Origin: Vulcanimicrobiota bacterium
Lineage (GTDB): Bacteria > Vulcanimicrobiota > Vulcanimicrobiia > Vulcanimicrobiales > Vulcanimicrobiaceae
NCBI GenBank assembly: GCA_027306845.1
Contig: DAHUYY010000008.1
Location: 1-22,128, forward strand
Direction: 5' to 3'
Length of the DNA stretch: 22,128 nt
Below the pieces are notes generated by a model. That model saw nothing but the letters and a program-made list of their open reading frames with translations, was not told where the DNA came from and ran no database searches. Below are positions 1-6,395 of the stretch, piece after piece. Each line of letters begins with the position of its first letter. Position 1 is the first letter of the stretch. The position numbers were made by a program, and so were the translations under genes.

Positions 1-720
1 AATCTCGGGAAAACTCTGCTCGCTGGGAAAAGGCGCCTGTGCGGGCGTCGGCGTGGCGGGCGCACCGGTGACGGTCGTCGTAAAAGCCCAACGCTCGGCG
101 ATCGTCGCTCCGTTATCGAGCGAGATCTCGGCAACGTGATTGCCCATCGCTAACGGCGTTTGCGGTAAGTAGAGAATGCCGTGCGTGGTGCGCTTCGAGA
201 GCATCGTCACGTCCGTGCCGTCGAGCACCAGCCGAATAGCGGAGGCGGCGACTTTCGGATCGTTAATATTCGCACCGACGACGGGGAATGCCGTTGCATT
301 TGCGCTGTAGGGAAGCGGTACCAAACCGCTGATTCCCGGGGCGAGCACGGCGGTTTTCGCCCCGCTAGCGGGCACCAGCACGGCATGCTGCGTCGCGCTA
401 TAATGCACGCGCACGTTCATGACGTCGGCGAGAAAACGGAGTGGGGCATAGGTGCGACCGCCGACGATGAGCGGCGCAACCTCGAGTGCGGAGCGCTTCG
501 CTCCGATCCACGCCGTGCGGGAGCCGACGCGCAGACGAATCGTTGGGCCGCTCGGCCGGTGAACGTCGATCTCGCGTAGCGACGAGAGATAGTCGACGCG
601 GCCTCCGAGCGCCTGCGAGAGGGCCCGAACGGGCAAGAGCGCGCGCTCTCGTACGACGATCGCGCGGTCGCGCAAGCTGGTGCCACCAATGATGATTGCG
701 AGAGTAGCAGGGTGAAGCAT
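1..720 (-). CDS. Copper amine oxidase N-terminal-like (stalk domain) protein, 3' end cut by window edge
   Basis: The reading frame stays open from an ATG at 720 to the window edge, giving 240 residues without a stop. Two copies of the stalk-domain signature are visible: LPVRALSQALGGRVDY at residues 29-44 and YAPLRFLADVMNVRVHY at 91-107, with a VGS..AWIG hairpin between them. This is the Cu_amine_oxidN1 (PF07833) pattern, a non-catalytic domain common in exported wall-associated proteins. Residues about 130-205 look like an Ig-like beta domain (LYLPQTPLAMGNHVAEISLDNG), followed by a Pro/Thr/Ala-rich linker. The N-terminus is hydrophobic but short for a signal peptide, so export is inferred. 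A TAGGA site lies just before the ATG. The gene sits 36 bp after alr on the same strand, so it is probably the third gene of that operon. Its C-terminal function is outside the window. Confidence 0.8.
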   Translation of the reverse strand, partial: MLHPATLAIIIGGTSLRDRAIVVRERALLPVRALSQALGGRVDYLSSLREIDVHRPSGPTIRLRVGSRTAWIGAKRSALEVAPLIVGGRTYAPLRFLADVMNVRVHYSATQHAVLVPASGAKTAVLAPGISGLVPLPYSANATAFPVVGANINDPKVAASAIRLVLDGTDVTMLSKRTTHGILYLPQTPLAMGNHVAEISLDNGATIAERWAFTTTVTGAPATPTPAQAPFPSEQSFPEI

Positions 721-756
721 CGTTCCTACAACGTCGGTAAGCGGTGGCTTGTTACG

Positions 757-1884
757 CTAGCCGCGATTTTCGATGAAGGCGCGCGGCAACGAACTTGGAA
801 GCCGGGTCACGATCTCGTAGGAAATGGTTTGCGCCCAGCGCGCCCAGTCGTCGGCGGCGATCTCTTCACTTCCATCGCGCCCGATGAGCGTTACCTTCGT
901 GCCGACGGCGGCGGCGGGGGCGTTCGTCAGATCGAGCACGCACGTATTCATGGCGATCCGCCCGAGGATCGAGCAACGCGCACCGTCGATAAGAAAGCTG
1001 CCGCCGTTGGAGAGCAGCCGCGGGATACCGTCGGCGTAGCCCACGGGCAGCACGCCGATTCGCATCGCGCGCGGTGCGTGAAACGTACAACCGTATCCGA
1101 TCGCTTCACCCGCTTCGATATCTCGCGTCACCACGAGTTGGGAACGATAGCTCAGAGCGGGGTGTAAGATGAGCCCGGAATCTCCCATCGCCGAACGCGT
1201 CTGCTCCGAAGGCCAAATGCCGTACAGTGCGATGCCGAAGCGCGCGAGATCGAGCCGCGATTGCGGCCAGAGCATCGCCGCCGCGGAGGCCGCGATATGC
1301 TGTTGCGCTGCCGGGAAGCGTGCGCGCAGGCGTTCGCGCGCGATCGTAAAGCGCGCGAGCTGATATTGCGTGTACGGCGAGTCGATCTCTTCGGCGGCGG
1401 CAAGATGTGAAAAAACACCGACGATCTCGACACCGCGAACGCCGGCGACAGCCTCCAAGAGCGCATCGCATCCCTCGGCTTCGATGCCGAAGCGATTGAG
1501 GCCGGTGTTGATTTTTACGTGTACGCGCGCCGGCCGCCCGCAACTGCCTGCAGCCGCTGCAAGGTCGTGGAGATATCCACGTTCGTCCCAGAGCGGGAGT
1601 TCGCAATCGTGTTCGATCGCGCTACGCAATGCGGATGCGGGAACGGGCCCGAGAATAAGCAGAGGCGCGGTGATCCCGGCGGCGCGCAAGGCGAGCGCTT
1701 CGTCGATCGTATAGACGCAGAGGTGGCTTGCGTGCGCTTCGATTGCACGGGCGACCTCGGCGGCTCCGTGCCCATAGGCATTTCCCTTAACGACGAACGC
1801 TGCATGCGTCGGCGCGACCAGCGAGCGAAGTGCTTCGGCGTTCGCGCGCAAAGCCGCAAGCGAGATCTCCAGCGCGCCGTTCAC
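757..1884 (-). CDS. alr: Alanine racemase
   Basis: Makes D-alanine from L-alanine for peptidoglycan using pyridoxal phosphate. The 375-residue length is normal for the family. The PLP lysine lies in VVKGNAYGHG (K33). The second catalytic base is the tyrosine of AIGYG (Y264), followed by GYADGIPR at 282-289. KINTGLNRFG (124-133) matches the conserved substrate-side motif, and the C-terminal active-site tyrosine is in TISYEIVT (Y356). One oddity is GRIAMNT at 308-314, where most Alr proteins have MDQ or MDM. The start is GTG, one base after the stop of the upstream membrane-protein gene, with no clear Shine-Dalgarno site, so translation is probably coupled. Family assignment is firm; activity is inferred from the intact catalytic pair. 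Confidence 0.95.
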   Translation of the reverse strand: MNGALEISLAALRANAEALRSLVAPTHAAFVVKGNAYGHGAAEVARAIEAHASHLCVYTIDEALALRAAGITAPLLILGPVPASALRSAIEHDCELPLWDERGYLHDLAAAAGSCGRPARVHVKINTGLNRFGIEAEGCDALLEAVAGVRGVEIVGVFSHLAAAEEIDSPYTQYQLARFTIARERLRARFPAAQQHIAASAAAMLWPQSRLDLARFGIALYGIWPSEQTRSAMGDSGLILHPALSYRSQLVVTRDIEAGEAIGYGCTFHAPRAMRIGVLPVGYADGIPRLLSNGGSFLIDGARCSILGRIAMNTCVLDLTNAPAAAVGTKVTLIGRDGSEEIAADDWARWAQTISYEIVTRLPSSLPRAFIENRG

Positions 1885-1885
1885 G

Positions 1886-2374
1886 TTACGCTTGCGTGTC
1901 GGCGGAGGCGGGGGTCATCGCAGCGACGATCCACGCGATCGGCAGGCCGAAGAACACGACGTGCGCGAGCAGCTGAAAGATGAGATCGTTGGGGGTCTTC
2001 GGATTCTGTAACACGCCGGCGGCGAGCATGACGACATCCATCGCGAGATAGACGACGACGCCGTACGCGAGCCCCGAGGGCAGCCAGCGTTTCGCGATAA
2101 AGGGCTGCGAAGCGGCGACCCAGGCGAACGCAACGCCCCACGCGAGTGAGACGAGTACGTGAACGATCGCGCCGTAGAGCGGCGCGAGCGGGTTGGCGAG
2201 AATCGTCTTTCCCATCGCCGCCATCGCGACGAAGCTCCAGAGCTGCAGCATCGTTCCGCCCTGGGGCCGCACTTGGGTGACGTAAAGAAAACCGTCGATC
2301 AAAATCGCGCCGACGATGCCGGCGAGGATACCGCGGGCGAGAATCGCGGGGTACTGGCGAGTGGTGGGAGGCAT
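1886..2374 (-). CDS. Small multi-pass membrane protein of unknown function
   Basis: A 162-residue hydrophobic protein. I do not recognise the family. About four or five membrane segments are visible: the N-terminal AILARGILAGIVGAILIDGF, then MLQLWSFVAMAAM, LYGAIVHVLVSLAWGVAFAW, LAYGVVVYLAMDVVMLAAGV and LLAHVVFFGLPIAWIVAAM. Short loops contain Pro and charged residues, and there are no Cys or His clusters. I chose the ATG at 2374 because a GAAGAG site lies upstream at good spacing and the following residues run straight into the first helix; a longer GTG form from 2431 lacks a ribosome site. It is first in a leftward operon with alr (one base between stop and start) and the stalk-domain gene. 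That suggests an envelope role, but this is inference from position only. Confidence 0.8.
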   Translation of the reverse strand: MPPTTRQYPAILARGILAGIVGAILIDGFLYVTQVRPQGGTMLQLWSFVAMAAMGKTILANPLAPLYGAIVHVLVSLAWGVAFAWVAASQPFIAKRWLPSGLAYGVVVYLAMDVVMLAAGVLQNPKTPNDLIFQLLAHVVFFGLPIAWIVAAMTPASADTQA

Positions 2375-2526
2375 GCGGGCGCTCTTCTCCCGGGCGCTCG
2401 TTTGCTCCCACCAAGGCTCCTGGAGGAGCACTCGTCGCCGAGCGGCGCAGGAGTGCGCGAGGGCGAGCGCGTTTGAAGGGGCTACGTGCAGTTATTTGCG
2501 GTGCGCGGAGGCGCGAGGAGATCGAT

Positions 2527-2970
2527 ATGGCAAACCTTGAGGAACCCCAGCCGACGAAGGTTACCCTAGAGCGGCGCGAAGGCTACGAATTCATCGTGCG
2601 TGTCGAAGGGACGAGCGTACCGGAATTCTTCGCCGAGGAAGGCCCGCCGCTCGGCGAGGCACGCGGCCCGAGCCCCGATGCGATGCTCGGCGCCGCGGTC
2701 GGTAGTTGCTTGGCCTCGAGCCTGTTGTTTTGCGTGGGAAAAACGCATGCGACGGTCGATGGATTGCGCGCGAATGTCTCCATCCACAAGGCGAGAAACG
2801 AGCGCGGACGGCTGCGGATCGGAGCGATCGAGGTCGAGCTTCACGCGGATATTCCCGAAGAGCAGCACGAACGCTTCGAACGCTGTCGCGCGCTCTTCGA
2901 AGATTACTGCACCGTTACCGCAAGCGTGCGCCAGGGGATCGCCGTCGAGGTAAAGCTGACGACGTCGTAG
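2527..2970 (+). CDS. OsmC family protein
   Basis: A 147-residue protein of the OsmC/Ohr superfamily, small dimeric cytoplasmic proteins that often reduce organic hydroperoxides with a cysteine pair. The hallmarks are GPSPDAMLGAAVGSCLASSL (first family cysteine, C61), a central helix, and DYCTVTASVRQG (second cysteine, C128) near the end. An extra cysteine, C69, lies in LLFCVGK. The C-terminal YCTVTASVRQGIAVEVKL form is more like the broad OsmC/YhfA branch than the Ohr branch, so the substrate cannot be named. The ATG at 2527 is preceded by GAGGAG at six-base spacing, which favours it over an in-frame upstream start at 2473. It is divergent from the alr operon across about 150 bp. Confidence 0.9.
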   Translation: MANLEEPQPTKVTLERREGYEFIVRVEGTSVPEFFAEEGPPLGEARGPSPDAMLGAAVGSCLASSLLFCVGKTHATVDGLRANVSIHKARNERGRLRIGAIEVELHADIPEEQHERFERCRALFEDYCTVTASVRQGIAVEVKLTTS

Positions 2971-3050
2971 CGATCGCAGCTCGCCCGCGAAAAAGAGAAC
3001 GCTTGCTTCCTGACGAAGGCATGGGTACCGAACGAAAGAGAGGTGCCCCG

Positions 3051-4133
3051 ATGCAGTTTCTCGCTTTCAAAAATCGCCTGCGCGTCGCCGTTTTGCTCGC
3101 GATCGCCGCGTACTTTACCACCGCTGCGCTGGCAGCAAAACCCGCCGCGACGAATTATCTCGAACGGGCGATGCCGCACCTCGTTTCGACGATGACGAAA
3201 AACTTTGCGCCGTATCTCGGCAAACGCACCGAAGCCGACCAATTTTTCGACCTTTACAATCTGCGCGTTCTCTCGCTGCCGCACGCTGTTATCAGTCACA
3301 ACTTTGCGGCTCCTTCGCAACGCGAGTATTGGTCGGTGCACTTCGTATGGTATTTCCCGCCGACGACGGATATCGCTCGTGCCTCCAACCTGGCCGAGAA
3401 GTATCTCGCTCCCTCGCTCAAGGGATTCAAGGGGATCGGCGCGCTCGACAAGCGTACCGGAGCGATTATTACCACCTGGACGGCATCGAATGGCCGCCGC
3501 GTCGTGGCGACGCCGTTCGTCGAAGCGGCCTCGGGCTCGAAGCCTGCCTCGGTCGGCGTCGCGGTCTCGGTTCGCCATTACGTTACCGCGCACCATCGTT
3601 ACGCGCTCTATGCCTCGGGAATGACGCCATCGCAGCGCAAGGCATTTTTCGATGCATTTGCGCGGCAGATCGCCGTCGGCCTCAGGGAGGCACCGACGAA
3701 TTTTGCGGCGATTCGTGGCCGGCCGGTTCCCAATAGTGAGACGCTCGATTCCGAAGAATATTTTTCCGGAAGATACGCCACCGAATTTCAGCTCGGGCTT
3801 CCCTACTCAACCTGCAATGTCACAGCCTCATTCTTTCACCCCAATACCGATTTGGAAGATTCGAATTGGGGGTTGCAGTGCGAGTCGCCGACGAGCTTCG
3901 GAACCTCGATGCCGTATGCGGCGGTTAGGAAGGCGATCGTCGCCGATCTCCCGTCAACTTACGTGAAGGCGACCACCCATCTACGTGCTGCGACCCTGTT
4001 CTCCAATCATCGAGAGCGCTGGAATTCTCCCGACGGTACGCTTGCGGTGGTGCTGGAGAGTGCCAACGACTATGAAGTCAGCGGAGGCACCTACTACACG
4101 ATTATTATCGCCCACTTTATTCCGAACCAATAA
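3051..4133 (+). CDS. Secreted protein of unknown function
   Basis: A 360-residue protein I do not recognise. A clear Sec signal peptide is present: basic FKNRLR, a hydrophobic core VAVLLAIAAYFTTAALA, and a likely cleavage site ALA-A near residue 28. The mature protein is rich in aromatic residues and Thr/Ser, with no Cys until C259-C283 regions near STCNVT and GLQCES, which could form a disulfide. Segments such as YWSVHFVWYFPPTTD and GGTYYTIIIAHFI look like beta strands. No catalytic motif is evident. The ATG at 3051 follows GAGAGG at seven-base spacing; the frame is open further upstream, but that extension overlaps osmC and is very Arg-rich, so it is not coding. It is followed by a hairpin and a terminator. 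Confidence 0.85.
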   Translation: MQFLAFKNRLRVAVLLAIAAYFTTAALAAKPAATNYLERAMPHLVSTMTKNFAPYLGKRTEADQFFDLYNLRVLSLPHAVISHNFAAPSQREYWSVHFVWYFPPTTDIARASNLAEKYLAPSLKGFKGIGALDKRTGAIITTWTASNGRRVVATPFVEAASGSKPASVGVAVSVRHYVTAHHRYALYASGMTPSQRKAFFDAFARQIAVGLREAPTNFAAIRGRPVPNSETLDSEEYFSGRYATEFQLGLPYSTCNVTASFFHPNTDLEDSNWGLQCESPTSFGTSMPYAAVRKAIVADLPSTYVKATTHLRAATLFSNHRERWNSPDGTLAVVLESANDYEVSGGTYYTIIIAHFIPNQ

Positions 4134-4168
4134 GCCCTCCGCCGAGTTCGCGGCTCGGCGGCGAGGGC
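4134..4168 (+). other. Long GC-rich hairpin directly after the secreted-protein gene
   Basis: GCCCTC plus CGCCGAG pairs with CTCGGCG plus GAGGGC around a seven-base loop, with two unpaired bases on the right arm. It begins at the base after the stop codon and is not followed by a T tract, so alone it is not an intrinsic terminator. It may protect the transcript 3' end from exonucleases or help the terminator just downstream. Confidence 0.6.
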
Positions 4169-4181
4169 AGCGGCCCCACAA

Positions 4182-4218
4182 AAAGCCCGCACGATGCAGA
4201 TCATCGGCGGGCTTTCTT
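4182..4218 (+). terminator. Bidirectional intrinsic terminator between convergent genes
   Basis: AAAGCCCGC (4182-4190) pairs with GCGGGCTTT (4207-4215), and the inner CGATG (4192-4196) pairs with CATCG (4202-4206) around a five-base loop. Rightward it ends in TTTCTT. Leftward the stem is followed by TTTTTG. It therefore serves both the rightward secreted-protein gene and the leftward WXXGXW gene, whose stop is 24 bases away. Confidence 0.9.
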
Positions 4219-4241
4219 GCTGGGAGCCTTACAGCGACGTC

Positions 4242-4910
4242 CTAGCGCGGCGGCTTTCCGTGGCCGTGCTTGCCGTTGCCGTTGCCGTGGCTGTTGCCGT
4301 GGCTGTTGCCGTGGCTCTGACCGCGTTTATCGGCTTTTTGATTCCCGCGCATTGATTGCGTCGCGTGGCCGCGATTCGCGGAATGCATTTGGCCGACAAA
4401 ACTCGCATGGTTCGTCTGCGGCGAACGCCGATAGACGTTTCGGTCGAAGTAGACCGCGTGGACGGTACGCCGATCGACGTGAGTTACATAGGTGTTGTAC
4501 AGGAATTTGTTTCCGCGCCATTTGCCGCCATCGTAACCGTTGCCGAAATACCCATGACCGTAGTTGAGATTGCCATAGTATCCGACGCTATGTCCCCAAT
4601 ATCCGGAGTGATAGACGTATCCGGCGGGCGTTGCTTGCCAGTACGACGGCGTCCAGACGAGACCGGGGCTAGGAGCGTAGGTCCATCGCCCGGCGACCCA
4701 GCGATAGGCGTTGCCGTTCCAATTCCAGTACCCGGGTATCCACATCGAGTTTTGCGCAGGCGGAGCGGGTTGCTGGTAGGAGTAGGCCGGAATCGGCGGC
4801 GGTGCGACGAGTGAGATAATTTGGCTCAGAGTAATCGCCGATGCCGGCCGCGGAATAAAAAATGCGACGGCGGCGAGAATCGCGACCAAAAGAGCGCGTG
4901 AGGATTTCAT
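4242..4910 (-). CDS. Exported WXXGXW-repeat protein (paralogue 1)
   Basis: A 222-residue exported protein. The signal peptide is MKSSRALLVAILAAVAFF followed by PASA-I near residue 25. A Pro/Gln-rich spacer leads to WXXGXW-type repeats (PF12779): WIPGYW (57-62), WVAGRW (71-76), the variants WTPSYW (86-91) and YHSGYW (100-105), then Tyr/Gly-rich YYGNLNYGHGYFGNGYDGG. The core continues with NTYVTHVDRRTVHAVYFD (139-156), which is also present in the neighbouring paralogue. The tail is basic and His/Gly/Asn-rich with HGNS repeats and ends KHGHGKPPR. The family is exported and of unknown function; metal or surface binding by the tail is only a guess. The ATG at 4910 has GAAGG seven bases upstream. 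It lies downstream of paralogue 1's relative on the same strand but behind a terminator, so it is probably transcribed separately. Confidence 0.85.
   Translation of the reverse strand: MKSSRALLVAILAAVAFFIPRPASAITLSQIISLVAPPPIPAYSYQQPAPPAQNSMWIPGYWNWNGNAYRWVAGRWTYAPSPGLVWTPSYWQATPAGYVYHSGYWGHSVGYYGNLNYGHGYFGNGYDGGKWRGNKFLYNTYVTHVDRRTVHAVYFDRNVYRRSPQTNHASFVGQMHSANRGHATQSMRGNQKADKRGQSHGNSHGNSHGNGNGKHGHGKPPR
4281..4316 (-). repeat. Three tandem 12-bp repeats encoding HGNS units
   Basis: GTTGCCGTGGCT occurs three times head to tail on the plus strand with no mismatch. In the leftward gene it encodes the His-Gly-Asn-Ser tail units. Perfect identity suggests recent slippage expansion. Confidence 0.85.
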
Positions 4911-4927
4911 AGGAGTGCCTTCAATCT

Positions 4928-4937
4928 GGGTTAACCC
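4928..4937. promoter_or_regulatory. Perfect 10-bp palindrome upstream of WXXGXW paralogue 1
   Basis: GGGTTAACCC is a perfect palindrome 17 bases upstream of the ATG at 4910. It could be an operator or part of a leader structure. No convincing -35/-10 pair was found beside it, so the role is unproven. Confidence 0.3.
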
Positions 4938-4973
4938 GTCTGAGTATTCCCCAAGTCGACGATCTTCAAGCAT

Positions 4974-5016
4974 AAATAAATAGAAGCACGGCCGCCTCTG
5001 TGGGCGACCGTGCTTC
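4974..5016 (-). terminator. Intrinsic terminator of WXXGXW paralogue 2
   Basis: Read leftward, GAAGCACGG (5016-5008) pairs with CCGTGCTTC (4991-4983), with further GC pairing inside, and is followed by TATTTATTTATG, a moderately T-rich run. It starts 20 bases after the stop of the gene at 5037 and separates the two paralogues into different transcripts. Confidence 0.75.
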
Positions 5017-5036
5017 GGCTCTGGGTCGAGTCGTAC

Positions 5037-5846
5037 TTAGGCGGGTGGCCGACCGTGCCCGTGTCCGCCGTTGTCGTGGCCGTGCCCCTGGTTGCCGCCC
5101 CCCTGATTGCCGCGGCCCTGGTTGCCGTGCCCCTGGTTGCCGTGCCCCTGGTTGCCGCCCCCCTGGTTGCCGCGGCCCTGGTTACTGCGGCCCTGGTTGC
5201 CGCGCGGTTGCGGTTGCCGCCGCTGCGGCTGGTAGCGCGGTTGCTGCCGCTGCGGCGGCTGGTAGCGCGGTTGCTGCCGCTGATAGCGGGCGTTCCGCGG
5301 TGCGCCGCCGTGTGTGACCTGCACGTAGCTCCGGCGCCCCTCCTGCGGGGCACGACGCACGACGTGCGGATCGTAGTAGACCGCGTTGCCGATGGTGTTG
5401 CGATCGACATGCGTCACGTAGCTGTTGTAGCGGAAGCGGTCGCCGTCCCATTCACCACCGTCGTAGCCTTGGCCGTAGTAGCCGCACCCGTAGTTCACGC
5501 CGCCGTAGTAGCCGACGGTGCGCCCCCAATAGCCGCCGTTCCAATAGTAACCGCTGCCATCCCAGGCCCAGTAGCCGGGGGTCCAGTAGAGGCCGGGTTC
5601 CGGTGCGGGGGTCCAGCGTCCGCGTACCCAATGGTAGCCGCCGCGATTCCAGCGCCAGTAGCCGGGGATCCAGATCCAGTTCGGAGCCGGCGGCGGGGGC
5701 TGTTCGTAGGCGTAATAGGGGATCGGCGGCGGTGCGGTGCCGATCGAGATGCCGATGCCGATATTGATCCCCGCGATCGCGGGGCGCGCCCCGACGAGGC
5801 TCAGGGCGAAGATCGCTGCGGTGAGGACGAATGCGAGGCGTTTCAT
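5037..5846 (-). CDS. Exported WXXGXW-repeat protein with GNQG repeat tail (paralogue 2)
   Basis: A 269-residue exported protein with signal peptide MKRLAFVLTAAIFALSLVGA and likely cleavage after AIA at residue 25. Four exact WXXGXW motifs are present: WIPGYW (59-64), WVRGRW (73-78), WTPGYW (88-93) and WNGGYW (102-107). A Tyr/Gly-rich stretch follows (YYGGVNYGCGYYGQGYDGG), then NSYVTHVDRNTIGNAVYYD (141-159), shared with the downstream paralogue. From residue about 187 the chain is low-complexity: RYQ..QQP repeats, eight GNQGx pentapeptides (about 215-255), then a His/Gly end GHDNGGHGHGRPPA. The PF12779 family has no established function. The ATG at 5846 has AAAGGAGC upstream, which rules out the longer form from 5903. 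It is head-to-head with groES across about 225 bp. Confidence 0.87.
   Translation of the reverse strand: MKRLAFVLTAAIFALSLVGARPAIAGINIGIGISIGTAPPPIPYYAYEQPPPPAPNWIWIPGYWRWNRGGYHWVRGRWTPAPEPGLYWTPGYWAWDGSGYYWNGGYWGRTVGYYGGVNYGCGYYGQGYDGGEWDGDRFRYNSYVTHVDRNTIGNAVYYDPHVVRRAPQEGRRSYVQVTHGGAPRNARYQRQQPRYQPPQRQQPRYQPQRRQPQPRGNQGRSNQGRGNQGGGNQGHGNQGHGNQGRGNQGGGNQGHGHDNGGHGHGRPPA
5084..5203 (-). repeat. Eight tandem 15-bp repeats encoding GNQGx pentapeptides
   Basis: The unit is close to GCCCCTGGTTGCCGC on the plus strand. Differences are at the first two and last bases plus single changes in units two and seven. In the leftward gene it encodes GNQG followed by R, G, H or S. The low divergence makes repeat-number variation between strains likely. 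Confidence 0.85.
5231..5282 (-). repeat. Two copies of a 30-bp period encoding RYQ..QQP units
   Basis: The 22-base block beginning GGTAGCGCGGTTGCTG occurs identically at 5231 and 5261. It encodes Gln/Pro/Arg-rich QQPRYQP units preceding the GNQG tail. A third, more diverged copy follows with TGATAGCGGG. Confidence 0.7.
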
Positions 5847-5909
5847 ACTGCTGCTCCTTTGCCGACCGGTCGCTCGGCGTCGGCTACCGATAGAACGTCC
5901 CACCCGGCT

Positions 5910-5945
5910 CCTCCGGTACGTCCCGGAGGGAGTTTAACCAAACTC
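5910..5945. promoter_or_regulatory. Two adjacent inverted repeats in the WXXGXW/groES divergent region
   Basis: CCTCCGG (5910-5916) pairs with CCGGAGG (5923-5929) around six bases. Immediately after, GAGTTT (5930-5935) pairs with AAACTC (5940-5945) around AACC. They lie about 65-100 bases upstream of the leftward WXXGXW start and upstream of the groES promoter. They could be operators or a leader structure of the leftward gene. No function can be assigned from sequence. Confidence 0.35.
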
Positions 5946-5962
5946 TCATCCCATGAAACCGC

Positions 5963-5991
5963 TTGCACTCGCCAGGGGTCTCTGCTAATAT
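5963..5991 (+). promoter_or_regulatory. Probable groESL promoter
   Basis: TTGCAC (5963-5968), a 17-base spacer and TAATAT (5986-5991) form a weak-to-fair sigma-70 type promoter. The predicted start near 5998 puts CIRCE at the transcript start, the usual arrangement at HrcA-controlled groE operons. The -35 match is poor, so position and CIRCE context carry the call. Confidence 0.55.
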
Positions 5992-5999
5992 CCGAGGCG

Positions 6000-6026
6000 T
6001 TGGCACTCAGATGCTAAGAGTGCCAA
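6000..6026 (+). promoter_or_regulatory. CIRCE operator (HrcA binding site) of groESL
   Basis: TTGGCACTC (6000-6008), a nine-base spacer and GAGTGCCAA (6018-6026) form a perfect 9+9 inverted repeat. It differs from the classical CIRCE halves TTAGCACTC/GAGTGCTAA only by one symmetric, compensating change in each half. It lies just after the predicted promoter and 45 bases before the groES start. HrcA repression is established for this element; the hrcA gene is not in this window. Confidence 0.95.
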
Positions 6027-6071
6027 ATCCATCTCGAAACTCATTTCGAATCACACTTTTGGAGGTTTTCC

Positions 6072-6377
6072 GTGAACCTGAAGCCTTTGGCCGACCGCGT
6101 GGTCATCGAGCACGTCGAGCAAGAAGAAAAGAGCGTCGGCGGCATTTTCCTTCCCGACACCGCGAAAGAGAAGCCCCAGGAGGGGATCGTCCGCGCGATC
6201 GGGAGCGGCCGCGTGCTCGACAACGGCACGACGCTTGCGATGACCGTGAAGGTCGGCGACCGCGTTATTTTCTCGAAATACTCGGGCAGCGAAGTCAAGA
6301 TCGACGGCATCGAGTACCTCATTGTTTCCGAAAAAGACGTCCTGGCTATCGTCGACAAAGTGCCGGCGCACGCGTAA
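6072..6377 (+). CDS. groES: Co-chaperonin GroES
   Basis: The 10-kDa lid of the GroEL folding chamber, here 101 residues, typical length. It begins NLKPLADRVVIEHVEQEEKS. The mobile loop around residues 17-34 carries GGIFLPD, whose hydrophobic IFL contacts GroEL. GDRVIFSKYSGSEVKIDGIEY is the conserved barrel region and DVLAIVD the typical end. The start is GTG at 6072 with a strong GGAGG six bases upstream. It is transcribed with groEL, 18 bases downstream, under CIRCE/HrcA control. Confidence 0.98.
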   Translation: MNLKPLADRVVIEHVEQEEKSVGGIFLPDTAKEKPQEGIVRAIGSGRVLDNGTTLAMTVKVGDRVIFSKYSGSEVKIDGIEYLIVSEKDVLAIVDKVPAHA

Positions 6378-6395
6378 GGAGTTAGAAAGAAAATC

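Noticed and set aside
181..1167. Plus-strand frames over the stalk-domain gene and alr
   Set aside because: They have no family resemblance and oppose two well-supported leftward genes.
2459..2526. OsmC start at 2473
   Set aside because: The family motif and a GAGGAG site at the correct spacing favour ATG 2527.
2706..3050. N-terminal extension of the secreted protein into osmC
   Set aside because: The extension is Arg-rich, overlaps osmC in another frame, and the real ATG at 3051 has a ribosome site and starts a signal peptide.
5084..5203. Possible CRISPR array
   Set aside because: Units are 15 bp with no unique spacers, and they encode an in-frame GNQG tail.
5010..6017. 335-residue frame on the plus strand across the WXXGXW gene
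   Set aside because: Alternating Val/Ala/Pro low-complexity sequence is the complement of the GNQG and Trp/Tyr repeats, and the frame runs through the groES control region.
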